Shown piece by piece: positions 19,403 through 28,700 of a stretch of DNA of 40,145 nucleotides. This stretch comes from Chitinophagaceae bacterium (GTDB lineage Bacteria; Bacteroidota; Bacteroidia; Chitinophagales; Chitinophagaceae). A program made the position numbers and the translations under genes. Each line of letters starts with the position of its first letter. Position 1 is the first letter of the stretch. The notes beneath the pieces are model-generated. The model did not search any database and was not told the DNA's origin. It saw nothing but the letters and a program-made list of their open reading frames with translations. The DNA is taken from NCBI GenBank assembly GCA_947453295.1, contig CANGGD010000008.1:1-40145 (forward strand), given 5' to 3'.

Positions 19403-22375
19403 ATGAGAAAATTATTTATTTGTCTTTTAGCTTTTTTCTTGAGCATACAAACTTATGCTACAACATATTATTGGATTGGCGGTACATCCGGCAATTGGAA
19501 TACATTTTCTAATTGGTCATATTCTAGCGGGGGTTCTGCTGCTAGTTTTTATCCTGCAAGTAATGATGCTGTAATATTTGATAATGGCCAATCAATAACT
19601 GTTAGTTATGATTTGGCGGGAAATGATATTGGTTTTTCCTCTTTCTCAGTAAAAAATAATACGCAGTTAACATTAGTGAATACAATTAATCTAGCTGCAG
19701 GAAGTGCAAGAAGTTTTACCATAAATAATGGAGCATCCACTTCCTATTATGAAGTTGTAGAAGCCGGTTCTTCACTTTCATTAAAAAGCAATACAAATAC
19801 AATATTTAGTTTAGGTAGCGATAACCTAAGTAGTGGAAGAATGGTATTCAATGGGAAGATTTATTGTATTATTCAAGATAATCTCAATACAAATTATGGG
19901 CCTCGTTTAAATGCTACTTTAGATTCAATGATTATAAACAATCTCTATTACATTGGCCCATCAATAACATCTGTAGGAATCAATCCTGTTGGAAATAAGT
20001 TTAGATTTGGTCCTAATAGTGTTTATCAAATAGATAAGGATGGAGGAATTTATTTATTTGGAAAATGGGAAAGTGGTTCACTCATTAAAATAACTGGAAC
20101 GCGTAGCTCTTTTCCTTTGTACTGGAATGGTTTTTATCCCGCTAATTATCAATTAGGCGGATTTGAAATAGATGCTCCTAATGCGAGCGCCTCTGCAATT
20201 ACTAACATTAATATCCCATCTAGTAATGGACTAATCTTTCAAAACGATTTTAAGATAACAAATCTTGGAACTAGTGCAGGTATTATACTAACAAGTATTC
20301 CAAACATAACTGTAAAAGGCAATATGCTCCTCAATAATGGGAAAGTTAGCTTGGCTAATAGTTCTACTTCTGCAGGAATAATTTCCATAAATGGAAATCT
20401 TGTTGTAGGATCTGGAGCAATTGTTGATTTACAGGCACAAAGCGCTGCATTAAATTTAAAAGTTGGAGGAAACATTACCATTGATGGCACTATTACTGAA
20501 TTGGGTACTTCAACAAACAGTTCATTAGAATGCAATGGGAATAGTTCACAAAGCATAAGTGTTGGAGGTACGATTTCTAATGATGTGTCTTTATCAATAA
20601 ATAATTCAAGTGGCGTTGTTGCATTAACAGACATAGCATTATCAACAGGCACCAATGCAAAATTGAATCTTGTATCTGGAAATTTGAATGCATTAACCAA
20701 TAATAAAATAATTTATGTAAGAAATTCTTCAATAGATGCAATAAATGGAGGGGTAGTTAATTCGCATATTATTGGAAAATTAAAAAGAGCATCCAATTCA
20801 ATTGGGAGTTATGATTTTCCGGTATCAGATAATGAAACGGATATGGCGAAAGCTACAATTAATGTAAATAATACAAATGTTAGTGATTGGACAATCGAGT
20901 TCATTAGAAACAATCCTAATAGTACCCTAGGCCTTCCTGCTAATATTATTTCGGTAGTGCCTTACAGATGGGATATTTTAAAATCAGGTAGTGCTGAAGC
21001 ATCCCAAATAAATTTAAAATATGGATCTATAACAAATAATGGTATTTTAAATCCTTCGTCAACAAAAATTTTAAGATGGAATACTACAGCATGGGAATCA
21101 CTGGGTGGTACTACTGATAATATAGGAGGAATCAATTCTGCAAATGCAACTATATCTAATTTTGGTTCATTTAGTTTGGGAAATGCAAACAGTGCATCAC
21201 CAATTCTTTCTGCCAATAGTTTAAGTTCATTTGGCAGCATTTGTTTAAATGCTGAAGCGGGTCCTAATTCTTTTGTTATAAACGGCGACAATTTAACAAC
21301 AACATCAATTACAATTGGACCATTAACTGGATTTAGTTTTTCATCCACTTCGAATGGCAGTTATACCAATACGTTAGTTATTAATCAGACAGGTGGTAGT
21401 TTATCACCTACAACAGTGTACGTAAAATTCACCCCTACAGTAGTTCAATCTTACAATGGAAATATTCCGGTTTCTGGTGGAGGAGCAGCATCTATTAATG
21501 TAGTAGTAACAGGTGAAGGAGTAAGTCAGACAACACCGTCCTTTACACCTATTGCAGCTATTTGTGCAGGAAGTCAATTAAATGCCTTGCCAACAATTTC
21601 AAATAATAATATAAATGGGACATGGTCGCCAGCCTTGAATAATTTGCAAACAACAACCTACACATTCACACCAGCAGGAAATCAATGTGCTACTACAACA
21701 ACAATGAGTATTAGTGTAACTCAGCCTACTGTTCCTTCTTTTACACCCATTGCATCTATTTGTGCAGGAAGTCAATTAAGTGCCTTACCTACAATTTCAA
21801 ATAATAATGTAAATGGTTCTTGGTCACCAGCCTTGAATAATTTGCAAACAACAACCTACACATTCACACCAGCAGGAAATCAATGTGCTACTACAACAAC
21901 AATGACGATTAGTGTAAGTCAGCCTACTGTTCCTTCTTTTACACCTATTGCATCTATTTGTGCAGGAAGTCAATTAAGTGCCTTGCCTACAATTTCAAAT
22001 AATAATGTAAATGGAACATGGTCACCAGCCTTGAATAATTTGGAAACAACAACCTACACATTTACACCAGCGGCAAATCAGTGTGCAAGTACAACGACAA
22101 TGATGATTAGCGTAAGACCTTCTCCATGCAACAATACTTTCTTATTTCCTAATCCTTCAAATGGGAATTTCACCATCAATATTCCATCAGAGTTTGGTAC
22201 TGAAGAAAAAACTATTTTGATATTCGATGCTAAAGGTGCGTTGGTTTATCAGGAAGATTTTACAAAACCTTCGATAGATATTTTTAACAATAAATTCAAC
22301 AGTGGAATATATTTTGTAAAGATTTCTAATAAATCAGGTGCGTTAATAAAGACTGGAAAAATTATGATTCATTAA
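19403..22375 (+). CDS. T9SS type A sorting domain-containing secreted repeat protein
   Basis: Signal peptide MRKLFICLLAFFLSIQTYATTYYWIGGTSGNWNTFSNW; C-term FPNPSNGNFTINIP...KGALVYQEDF...FNSGIYFVKISNKSGALIKTGKIMIH. Confidence 0.92.
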   Translation: MRKLFICLLAFFLSIQTYATTYYWIGGTSGNWNTFSNWSYSSGGSAASFYPASNDAVIFDNGQSITVSYDLAGNDIGFSSFSVKNNTQLTLVNTINLAAGSARSFTINNGASTSYYEVVEAGSSLSLKSNTNTIFSLGSDNLSSGRMVFNGKIYCIIQDNLNTNYGPRLNATLDSMIINNLYYIGPSITSVGINPVGNKFRFGPNSVYQIDKDGGIYLFGKWESGSLIKITGTRSSFPLYWNGFYPANYQLGGFEIDAPNASASAITNINIPSSNGLIFQNDFKITNLGTSAGIILTSIPNITVKGNMLLNNGKVSLANSSTSAGIISINGNLVVGSGAIVDLQAQSAALNLKVGGNITIDGTITELGTSTNSSLECNGNSSQSISVGGTISNDVSLSINNSSGVVALTDIALSTGTNAKLNLVSGNLNALTNNKIIYVRNSSIDAINGGVVNSHIIGKLKRASNSIGSYDFPVSDNETDMAKATINVNNTNVSDWTIEFIRNNPNSTLGLPANIISVVPYRWDILKSGSAEASQINLKYGSITNNGILNPSSTKILRWNTTAWESLGGTTDNIGGINSANATISNFGSFSLGNANSASPILSANSLSSFGSICLNAEAGPNSFVINGDNLTTTSITIGPLTGFSFSSTSNGSYTNTLVINQTGGSLSPTTVYVKFTPTVVQSYNGNIPVSGGGAASINVVVTGEGVSQTTPSFTPIAAICAGSQLNALPTISNNNINGTWSPALNNLQTTTYTFTPAGNQCATTTTMSISVTQPTVPSFTPIASICAGSQLSALPTISNNNVNGSWSPALNNLQTTTYTFTPAGNQCATTTTMTISVSQPTVPSFTPIASICAGSQLSALPTISNNNVNGTWSPALNNLETTTYTFTPAANQCASTTTMMISVRPSPCNNTFLFPNPSNGNFTINIPSEFGTEEKTILIFDAKGALVYQEDFTKPSIDIFNNKFNSGIYFVKISNKSGALIKTGKIMIH
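21539..22114 (+). repeat. three tandem 198-bp (66-aa) in-frame repeats; third is truncated/diverged at its 3' end
   Basis: SFTPIAsICAGSQLsALPTISNNNvNGtWSPALNNLqTTTYTFTPAgNQCAtTTTM.ISV starting at 21539, 21737, 21935. Confidence 0.95.
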
Positions 22376-22965
22376 AACTTATTTCGTTTTAAGAATTTTT
22401 TATTGAGTACTTGAGAAAGATAAGCTGCGCCAGCACCAACGATTGCACCAGCTAATACATCAGATGGATAATGTACGCCAAGATGCATTCTCGAATAGCC
22501 AACTGCACCAGCCCACAAATAAGCAGGAGTTATAACATACCATTTAGGAAATGCTAAACTTAATGAAGTTGCGGTTGCAAATGCATCAGATGTGTGACCA
22601 GATGGGAAAGATGGACTTCCTGCATTGGATAGTTTTTCTATGAAAGGATATTTTGTAAAAGGCCTTGGTCTGTTTACAATATACTTTAAGCTTGAGGAAA
22701 CAATGGCTGAGATCAAAATTGATTCACCAATAATAATTGCCTTTGATTGAAGGGTGCTATCTTTTTTATATCTGCTACATGCAAATAATGCTAATGGAGT
22801 AGCGACGCTAATTGGTGTAACTGAAGATGAAATCAATTTAAAACTATTATCCAACAATTTATTTCTCTGTTGATTAATAGATTTGAGGAGATTGATATCC
22901 AGATTTTGAGCAACAGAAAAACTTACACTGGATGCACAAAATAAAAAAAGAAAAAAGGTTTTCAT
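22372..22965 (-). CDS. PAP2-family phosphatase
   Basis: KYIVNRPRPF, SFPSGHTSDAFA, SRMHLGVHYPSDVLAGAIVG; signal peptide from MKTFFLFLF (ATG at 22965). Confidence 0.93.
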   Translation of the reverse strand: MKTFFLFLFCASSVSFSVAQNLDINLLKSINQQRNKLLDNSFKLISSSVTPISVATPLALFACSRYKKDSTLQSKAIIIGESILISAIVSSSLKYIVNRPRPFTKYPFIEKLSNAGSPSFPSGHTSDAFATATSLSLAFPKWYVITPAYLWAGAVGYSRMHLGVHYPSDVLAGAIVGAGAAYLSQVLNKKFLKRNKF

Positions 22966-22966
22966 T

Positions 22967-24415
22967 TTATGAGCAAGCATTAATAACAAGATTTTTTACA
23001 TCTGCGAAGTTTATTCTTTCTTGTAACATAGTATCTCTGTAACGAATAGTAACGGTATTGTCTTCTTTAGTTTGATGATCTATTGTTACACAAAAAGGCG
23101 TTCCAATGGCATCCATTCTTCTATATCTTTTACCAATGGCATCTTTTTCTTCATAGAAACAATGAAATTGTTGCTTACAATCATGCATTAATTGAGAAGC
23201 GATTTCGGGCAATCCATCTTTTTTCAAGAGTGGTAAGATAGCTAATTTAATAGGTGCAATTTTTGCAGGAATTTTCATGACTACTCTACTATCTTCTGTT
23301 CCGTCTTCTTTATTCCATTTTTCTTCTGTATAGGCAAGAGATATAACGGTTAAAAACAAACGATCTAAACCTACTGAAGTTTCTACAACGAATGGAGTGT
23401 AATTCCCGTATGGTTTTCCTTCGGCATTGAGGTCATTATCAAAGTATTGGATTTTCTTTTTACTATAAGTAGCATGTTGAGTTAAATCAAAATCTGTGCG
23501 ACTATGTATGCCTTCTAATTCTTTCCAACCGAAAGGGAATTCAAATTCTATATCTAAAGCTGCATCTGCATAATGAGCCAATTTCACATGATCATGATAG
23601 CGTAATTTTTCTGCAGGAATACCAATACTTTCGTGCCATTTTTTTCTGGTTTCTTTCCAAAAATTGTACCACTCCATTTGTGTGCCTGGTCTTACAAAAA
23701 ATTGCATTTCCATTTGCTCAAATTCGCGCATACGAAAAATAAATTGACGGGCAACGATTTCATTTCTAAATGCTTTTCCTGTTTGAGCAATACCAAAAGG
23801 GATTTTCATTCTCCCTGTTTTTTGAACATTTAAGAAGTTAACAAAAATACCTTGTGCAGTTTCAGGTCTTAAATAAATAGTATCAGATTCTTCTGCGACA
23901 CTTCCAATTTGTGTACTGAACATTAGATTAAATTGACGTACATCTGTCCAGTTACATGTTTTGCTGATGATGCATTTTATTTTATTGTTATCGATTAAAG
24001 TTTTTAATCCTGCCAAATCATCAGCAGCTAATAAACGATCCATTTCAATGAGAATAGCTTCGCCTGCAGTTTTATCCAATGTTTCTGAATACGCTTCTAT
24101 CAAATGATCAACGCGATATCTTTTATTGCTGTCTTTATTATCAATCATGGGATCGCTAAAATTATCAACGTGTCCGCTTGCTTTCCAAACAGTTGGATGC
24201 ATAAAAATAGCGGCATCAATACCTACGATATTATCGTGTAATTGAGTCATGCTTTTCCACCATTCGTCGCGGAGATTTTTTTTAAGTTGCGCACCCATTT
24301 GGCCATAATCGTAAACTGCGCTTAGTCCGTCGTATAATTCAGAGGATTGAAAAATAAATCCATACTCTTTACAATGAGAGATAATTTCTTGAAAGTTGTT
24401 GATTTCGTTTGCCAT
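22967..24415 (-). CDS. glyS: glycine--tRNA ligase (single-subunit type)
   Basis: HCKEYGFIFQSSELYDGLSAVYDYGQMGAQLKKN, YLRPETAQGIFVNF, FGIAQTGKAFRNEI; start MANEINNFQ at 24415. Confidence 0.96.
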   Translation of the reverse strand: MANEINNFQEIISHCKEYGFIFQSSELYDGLSAVYDYGQMGAQLKKNLRDEWWKSMTQLHDNIVGIDAAIFMHPTVWKASGHVDNFSDPMIDNKDSNKRYRVDHLIEAYSETLDKTAGEAILIEMDRLLAADDLAGLKTLIDNNKIKCIISKTCNWTDVRQFNLMFSTQIGSVAEESDTIYLRPETAQGIFVNFLNVQKTGRMKIPFGIAQTGKAFRNEIVARQFIFRMREFEQMEMQFFVRPGTQMEWYNFWKETRKKWHESIGIPAEKLRYHDHVKLAHYADAALDIEFEFPFGWKELEGIHSRTDFDLTQHATYSKKKIQYFDNDLNAEGKPYGNYTPFVVETSVGLDRLFLTVISLAYTEEKWNKEDGTEDSRVVMKIPAKIAPIKLAILPLLKKDGLPEIASQLMHDCKQQFHCFYEEKDAIGKRYRRMDAIGTPFCVTIDHQTKEDNTVTIRYRDTMLQERINFADVKNLVINACS

Positions 24416-24421
24416 AGGGGG

Positions 24422-24429
24422 CAAAGATA
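24422..24429 (-). promoter_or_regulatory. candidate glyS -7 box TATCTTTG
   Basis: TAnnTTTG match only 6 nt from the glyS ATG; no clear -33 TTG. Confidence 0.4.
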
Positions 24430-24467
24430 GAAAAATAGGGAGTTAAAAGTAAGAATAGAGATGTAAA

Positions 24468-24497
24468 ATTCGCCCACCATTTAAATGGTGGGCGAAT
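24468..24497. repeat. REP-like palindrome copy 1, 30-bp perfect: ATTCGCCCACCATTTAAATGGTGGGCGAAT
   Basis: Perfect self-reverse-complement centred at 24482.5. Confidence 0.95.
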
Positions 24498-24598
24498 GGG
24501 ATTTGGTGAAAATCATCCAATATAATCCATTTAAAAACAAAAAATCTCTGTACCTATCAACAACCAACTCATTATCTACTTGTTTATTTTACATTCTT

Positions 24599-25000
24599 AT
24601 GTCAAATTCCTTTTACAACGTTTGGATTCATGCCGTTTTTGCAACTAAAGACCGACAGCATTTGATTTCGCTAGACCTTGAGGAAGTTCTATACCCATTT
24701 TTATACGACGAATTCAGTCAACTTGGCTGCAAGTTGAAAATAGTTAATGGTCTCACTGATCACATACATTGCTTATTTATGCTGGATGCAAAAAAATCTT
24801 ATGCTGAAGTAATGAAGCAAATAAAAGGTACATCTTCACATTACATCAACGAACACAATTTTATTTTTGAAAAATTTGCCTGGCAGAAAGGTTATGCTGT
24901 ATTTTCAGTAAGTCATTATGATGTTGAATCTGTTTACGAATTCATCAAAAAACAAAAAATGAAAAAGGAAAGTTTAGAAGAAGAGGGAATAAAATTATAA
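24599..25000 (+). CDS. Y1 (HUH) IS200/REP-associated tyrosine transposase-like protein
   Basis: MSNSFYNVWIHAVFATKDRQ, HUH motif DHIHCLF, C-terminal SHYDVESVYEFIKKQ; ATG 24599. Confidence 0.88.
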   Translation: MSNSFYNVWIHAVFATKDRQHLISLDLEEVLYPFLYDEFSQLGCKLKIVNGLTDHIHCLFMLDAKKSYAEVMKQIKGTSSHYINEHNFIFEKFAWQKGYAVFSVSHYDVESVYEFIKKQKMKKESLEEEGIKL

Positions 25001-25012
25001 TCAAAACAAAAC

Positions 25013-25032
25013 CCCACCATTTAAATGGTGGG
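25013..25032. repeat. REP-like palindrome copy 2, 20-bp core CCCACCATTTAAATGGTGGG
   Basis: Perfect palindrome, 5' flank AAACAAAAC, 3' flank CGAAT. Confidence 0.95.
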
Positions 25033-25133
25033 CGAATAAATTTTTTTCTCCTATTTCATAGCTTTTAAAACGTATTGTTTAAGTGCTTTTTATCTTTTTA
25101 AAATAATTCAATTTGAGGATTATTGCAGAAAAG

Positions 25134-25643
25134 ATGCATACAGACCATAACATACTAAACAGAATTTTACTCATTAGGGGTAAAAAGGTGATGATAGACC
25201 GAGACCTCGCCGAACTCTATGGAGTAACTACAAAACGACTGAATGAACAAGTGAAGCGAAATACTACCCGATTTCCTGAAGACTTTATGTTTCAATTGAC
25301 GCTGGAAGAGAAAAATGAACTGGTCGCAATTTGCGACCGGTTCAAGATGCTTAAACATTCAACAGTTACACCATATGCTTTTACCGAACATGGTGCAGTA
25401 ATGCTTGCTTGCGTGTTAAATAGCAAAAGAGCTATCGAAGCCAATATCCGTATTGTAAGAATTTTTACTGCTATGAGGGAAATGACCCTTCACAATAATG
25501 AATTATTATTAAAATTGGGGAAGCTCGAACAAAAAGTAGATACTCATGATGAGAGTATTAATTTACTTTTCGAGGCGATTAAAAAAATGATTGAAACCCC
25601 ACCCAAAAAAAGAAACCGAATTGGCTTTATTCAAGATGAATAA
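25134..25643 (+). CDS. ORF6N domain-containing protein
   Basis: ILLIRGKKVMIDRDLAELYGVTTKRLNEQVKRNTTRFPEDFMFQLTLEEKNEL, AFTEHGAVMLACVLNSKRAIEANIRIVRIFTAMRE; ATG 25134. Confidence 0.93.
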   Translation: MHTDHNILNRILLIRGKKVMIDRDLAELYGVTTKRLNEQVKRNTTRFPEDFMFQLTLEEKNELVAICDRFKMLKHSTVTPYAFTEHGAVMLACVLNSKRAIEANIRIVRIFTAMREMTLHNNELLLKLGKLEQKVDTHDESINLLFEAIKKMIETPPKKRNRIGFIQDE

Positions 25644-25730
25644 AAATCTAAAACGGATATTTTATTCTGAAACTTTGAGATAAAAAAATTATTCCTGTAT
25701 TGATGATTAAATTTTTTTCTTCTAAACAAA

Positions 25731-25756
25731 ACCCCCACCATTTAAATGGTGGGGGT
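25731..25756. repeat. REP-like palindrome copy 3, 26-bp perfect: ACCCCCACCATTTAAATGGTGGGGGT
   Basis: Perfect palindrome, 5' flank AAACAAA, 3' flank GAAT; lies between convergent ORF6N and nrdJ. Confidence 0.95.
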
Positions 25757-25793
25757 GAATACGCTATTAAGAAATTAATCTAATTCTATTTTT

Positions 25794-28700
25794 CTAGCTA
25801 CATCCTAAACTATTACCGCAATTCAAACATTTGTAACATGTACCACTTCTTACTGTGATATGTCCGCATGTATTACAAGCTGGAGCATCTCCTTGCATTG
25901 ACTTATTTGCAGCATTGATTGCATCTAATGAAGAAGTTGCTTTTGCCGGACTTGCTTCTCTGTGAGATTTTGTTCCGTCTGTATTAGCAGTGCTTCCCAT
26001 TACTCTTACTTCACTTAATTCTGGTGCTCTGTCTCCAATAGTTGGAGTCGCATCGTCCCAATCTTCGTTGCCTAAATTACCTACTTCAGGCGTATCCAAT
26101 ACATGAACAAGATCTGTTCTGCCAAGATATTCATACGCCAATGAACGGAACATGAAATCTATTATTGAAGTGGTTGTTTTAATATTTGGATGATCTACTC
26201 TACCAGCTGGTTCAAAACGTGTGAATACAAATTTCTCTACATATTCTTCTAATGGAACTCCATATTGTAATCCAATAGAAATTGCAATTGCAAAGCAGTT
26301 CAGCATACTACGCATAGTAGCTCCTTCTTTTGCCATATCTATAAAGATTTCTCCTAAAGTACCATCATTGTATTCTCCAGTACGCAAGAATAATGCCTGA
26401 CCATTGATTTTTGCTTTTTGAGTAAAGCCTCTTCTTTTTGCTGGCAACGCTCTACGCTCAACAATCATAGCCAACTGACGCTTCAAAGAAGTATCAGCAC
26501 TATTTTGAACACGTTTGTTTACTTCTTCCAATAACTCATCAATGGTTAATTTACCCATATCAACAAAAGAACTGTCACCTAAAAGCGCTTCAGCTGCTTC
26601 ATCTGTAGCATCTGTGGTCTTTTTCTTTTTGTCTGATTTATTGCTTAATGGTTGACTTAATTTTGAACCATCACGGTAAAGCGCACATGCTTTTAATCCC
26701 AATTCCCAGCTTAAACGATATGAATCTGCTATTTCTTCAATAGTTGCTTCATTTGGTAGATTGATAGTTTTACTGATTGCACCACTTAAGAACGGTTGTG
26801 CAGCAGACATCATACGAATATGTCCGTGAGCATGAATGTAGCGTTGACCGGTTTGTCCGCATTTATTAGCACAATCAAATACTGATAAATGCTCATCTTT
26901 TAAATGTGGCGCACCTTCAACAGTCATTGTTCCACAAACATAAATATTTGCTGCTTCTATTTCATCATCATTAAAGCCCAATGCTTCTAATAAACTCCAT
27001 CCAAAATCGTTGTATTGAGCAGGTGTAAAGCCAAGTCTTTGTAAACAAGCTTCTCCTAAAGTGAACACATTGAACACAAAACCAATTTCAAAAGCACTGC
27101 CCATCGCCGCGTTTAGCTTTTCGATTTCTTCAGGTAAAAATCCCTTTGCAGCTAAAGTTTTATCATTAATGTAAGGCGCTCCTTTTAAAGTTGCATGCCC
27201 TTTGGCAAAATTTACGATTTCCTCTATTTCTTTTTCACTGTATTTTAAATTTCGAAGTGCTTGTGGTACACTTTGGTTGATGATTTTGAAGTAACCACCA
27301 CCACTTAATTTTTTAAATTTCACTAATGCAAAATCTGGCTCAACGCCTGTTGTATCACAATCCATTACCAATCCAATGGTGCCGGTAGGAGCAATTACAG
27401 TTGTTTGTGCATTACGATATCCGTATTTTTCTCCCAATTGAACAGCATCATCCCAAGCTTTGGTAGCGGCTTTCATTAAATAATCAGGACAATACTTAGC
27501 ATCAATACCACGAGGTTTAATTTCTAATTGTTCGTATGCATCTGTTGCATCATATGCAGCTGCGCGATGATTATGCATAACACGCAACATGTGTTTTTTA
27601 TTTTCTTCATATCTATCAAATGCACCAAGAAAACTAGCCATTTCAGCTGAAGTTTTATAAGCAATACCAGTCATGATAGCAGTAATAGCTCCGGCAATAC
27701 CTCTTGCTTGTTCACTATCGTAAGCAATACCGCTTACCATTAACATACTTCCAAGATTAGCATATCCCAAACCCAATGTTCTATAATCATAACTTAACTG
27801 CGCCACTTCTTTTGAAGGGAACTGCGCCATCAATACAGAGATTTCTAAAACCACTGTCCATAAACGACAAGTATGTTCAAATCCAGCTACATCAAAGGTG
27901 TTATTGGATTCATCAAAGAATCTACGCAAGTTTACACTCGCTAAATTACAAGCAGTGTTGTCTAAAAACATATACTCACTGCAAGGGTTAGATGCTCTTA
28001 TTGGCCCTCCTTCCGGACAAGTATGCCATTCATTAATAGTTGTATCATATTGTGTTCCTGGATCTGCACAACGCCATGCTGCGTAATTGATTTGATCCCA
28101 CAATTCTTGTGCTTTTACCGTTTTCATGGTTTGACCAGTACTTCTTGCCTTCAACTCCCAATCACCATTTTCATCTAACACTTTAAAAAATGAATTAGGA
28201 ATACGAACAGAATTATTACTGTTTTGACCGCTAACAGTTTTGTATGCCTCACCTTCATAATCACTAGGATATCCTGCAGCAATTAAAGCAGCCACTTTAT
28301 CTTCTTCTTTTAATTTCCAGGTAACAAATTCTACAATTTCTGGATGGTCTAAATCTAAACAAACCATTTTGGCAGCTCTACGGGTTGTTCCGCCGCTTTT
28401 AATAGCTCCCGCTGCACGATCACCAATTTTCAAAAAACTCATCAATCCACTGGATGTACCACCACCACTCAATTTTTCGTTTTCTCCTCTTATGCTGCTG
28501 AAATTTGTTCCTACCCCACTACCATATTTAAAGATGCGTGCTTCTCTAACCCAAAGGTCCATAATCCCACCTTCGTTTACTAAATCATCATCCACACTTA
28601 AAATAAAACAGGCATGAGGTTGAGGACGCTCGTAGGCAGAAGTTGATTTTTTTAATTGACCATCTTTTCCATCAACATAGTAATGACCTTGAGGCTTTCC

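Larger units (their letters stand above)
24468..25756 (+). mobile_element. candidate REP-RAYT-REP-ORF6N-REP unit
   Basis: Three related palindromes bracketing a Y1 transposase gene and an ORF6N gene, inserted between glyS and nrdJ. Confidence 0.55.

Noticed and set aside
20239-21348. Long minus-strand ORFs (153 aa and 128 aa) antisense to the T9SS gene
   Set aside because: They shadow a well-supported secreted protein frame, have low-complexity-like composition and no recognisable domain; typical antisense open frames in repetitive coding DNA.
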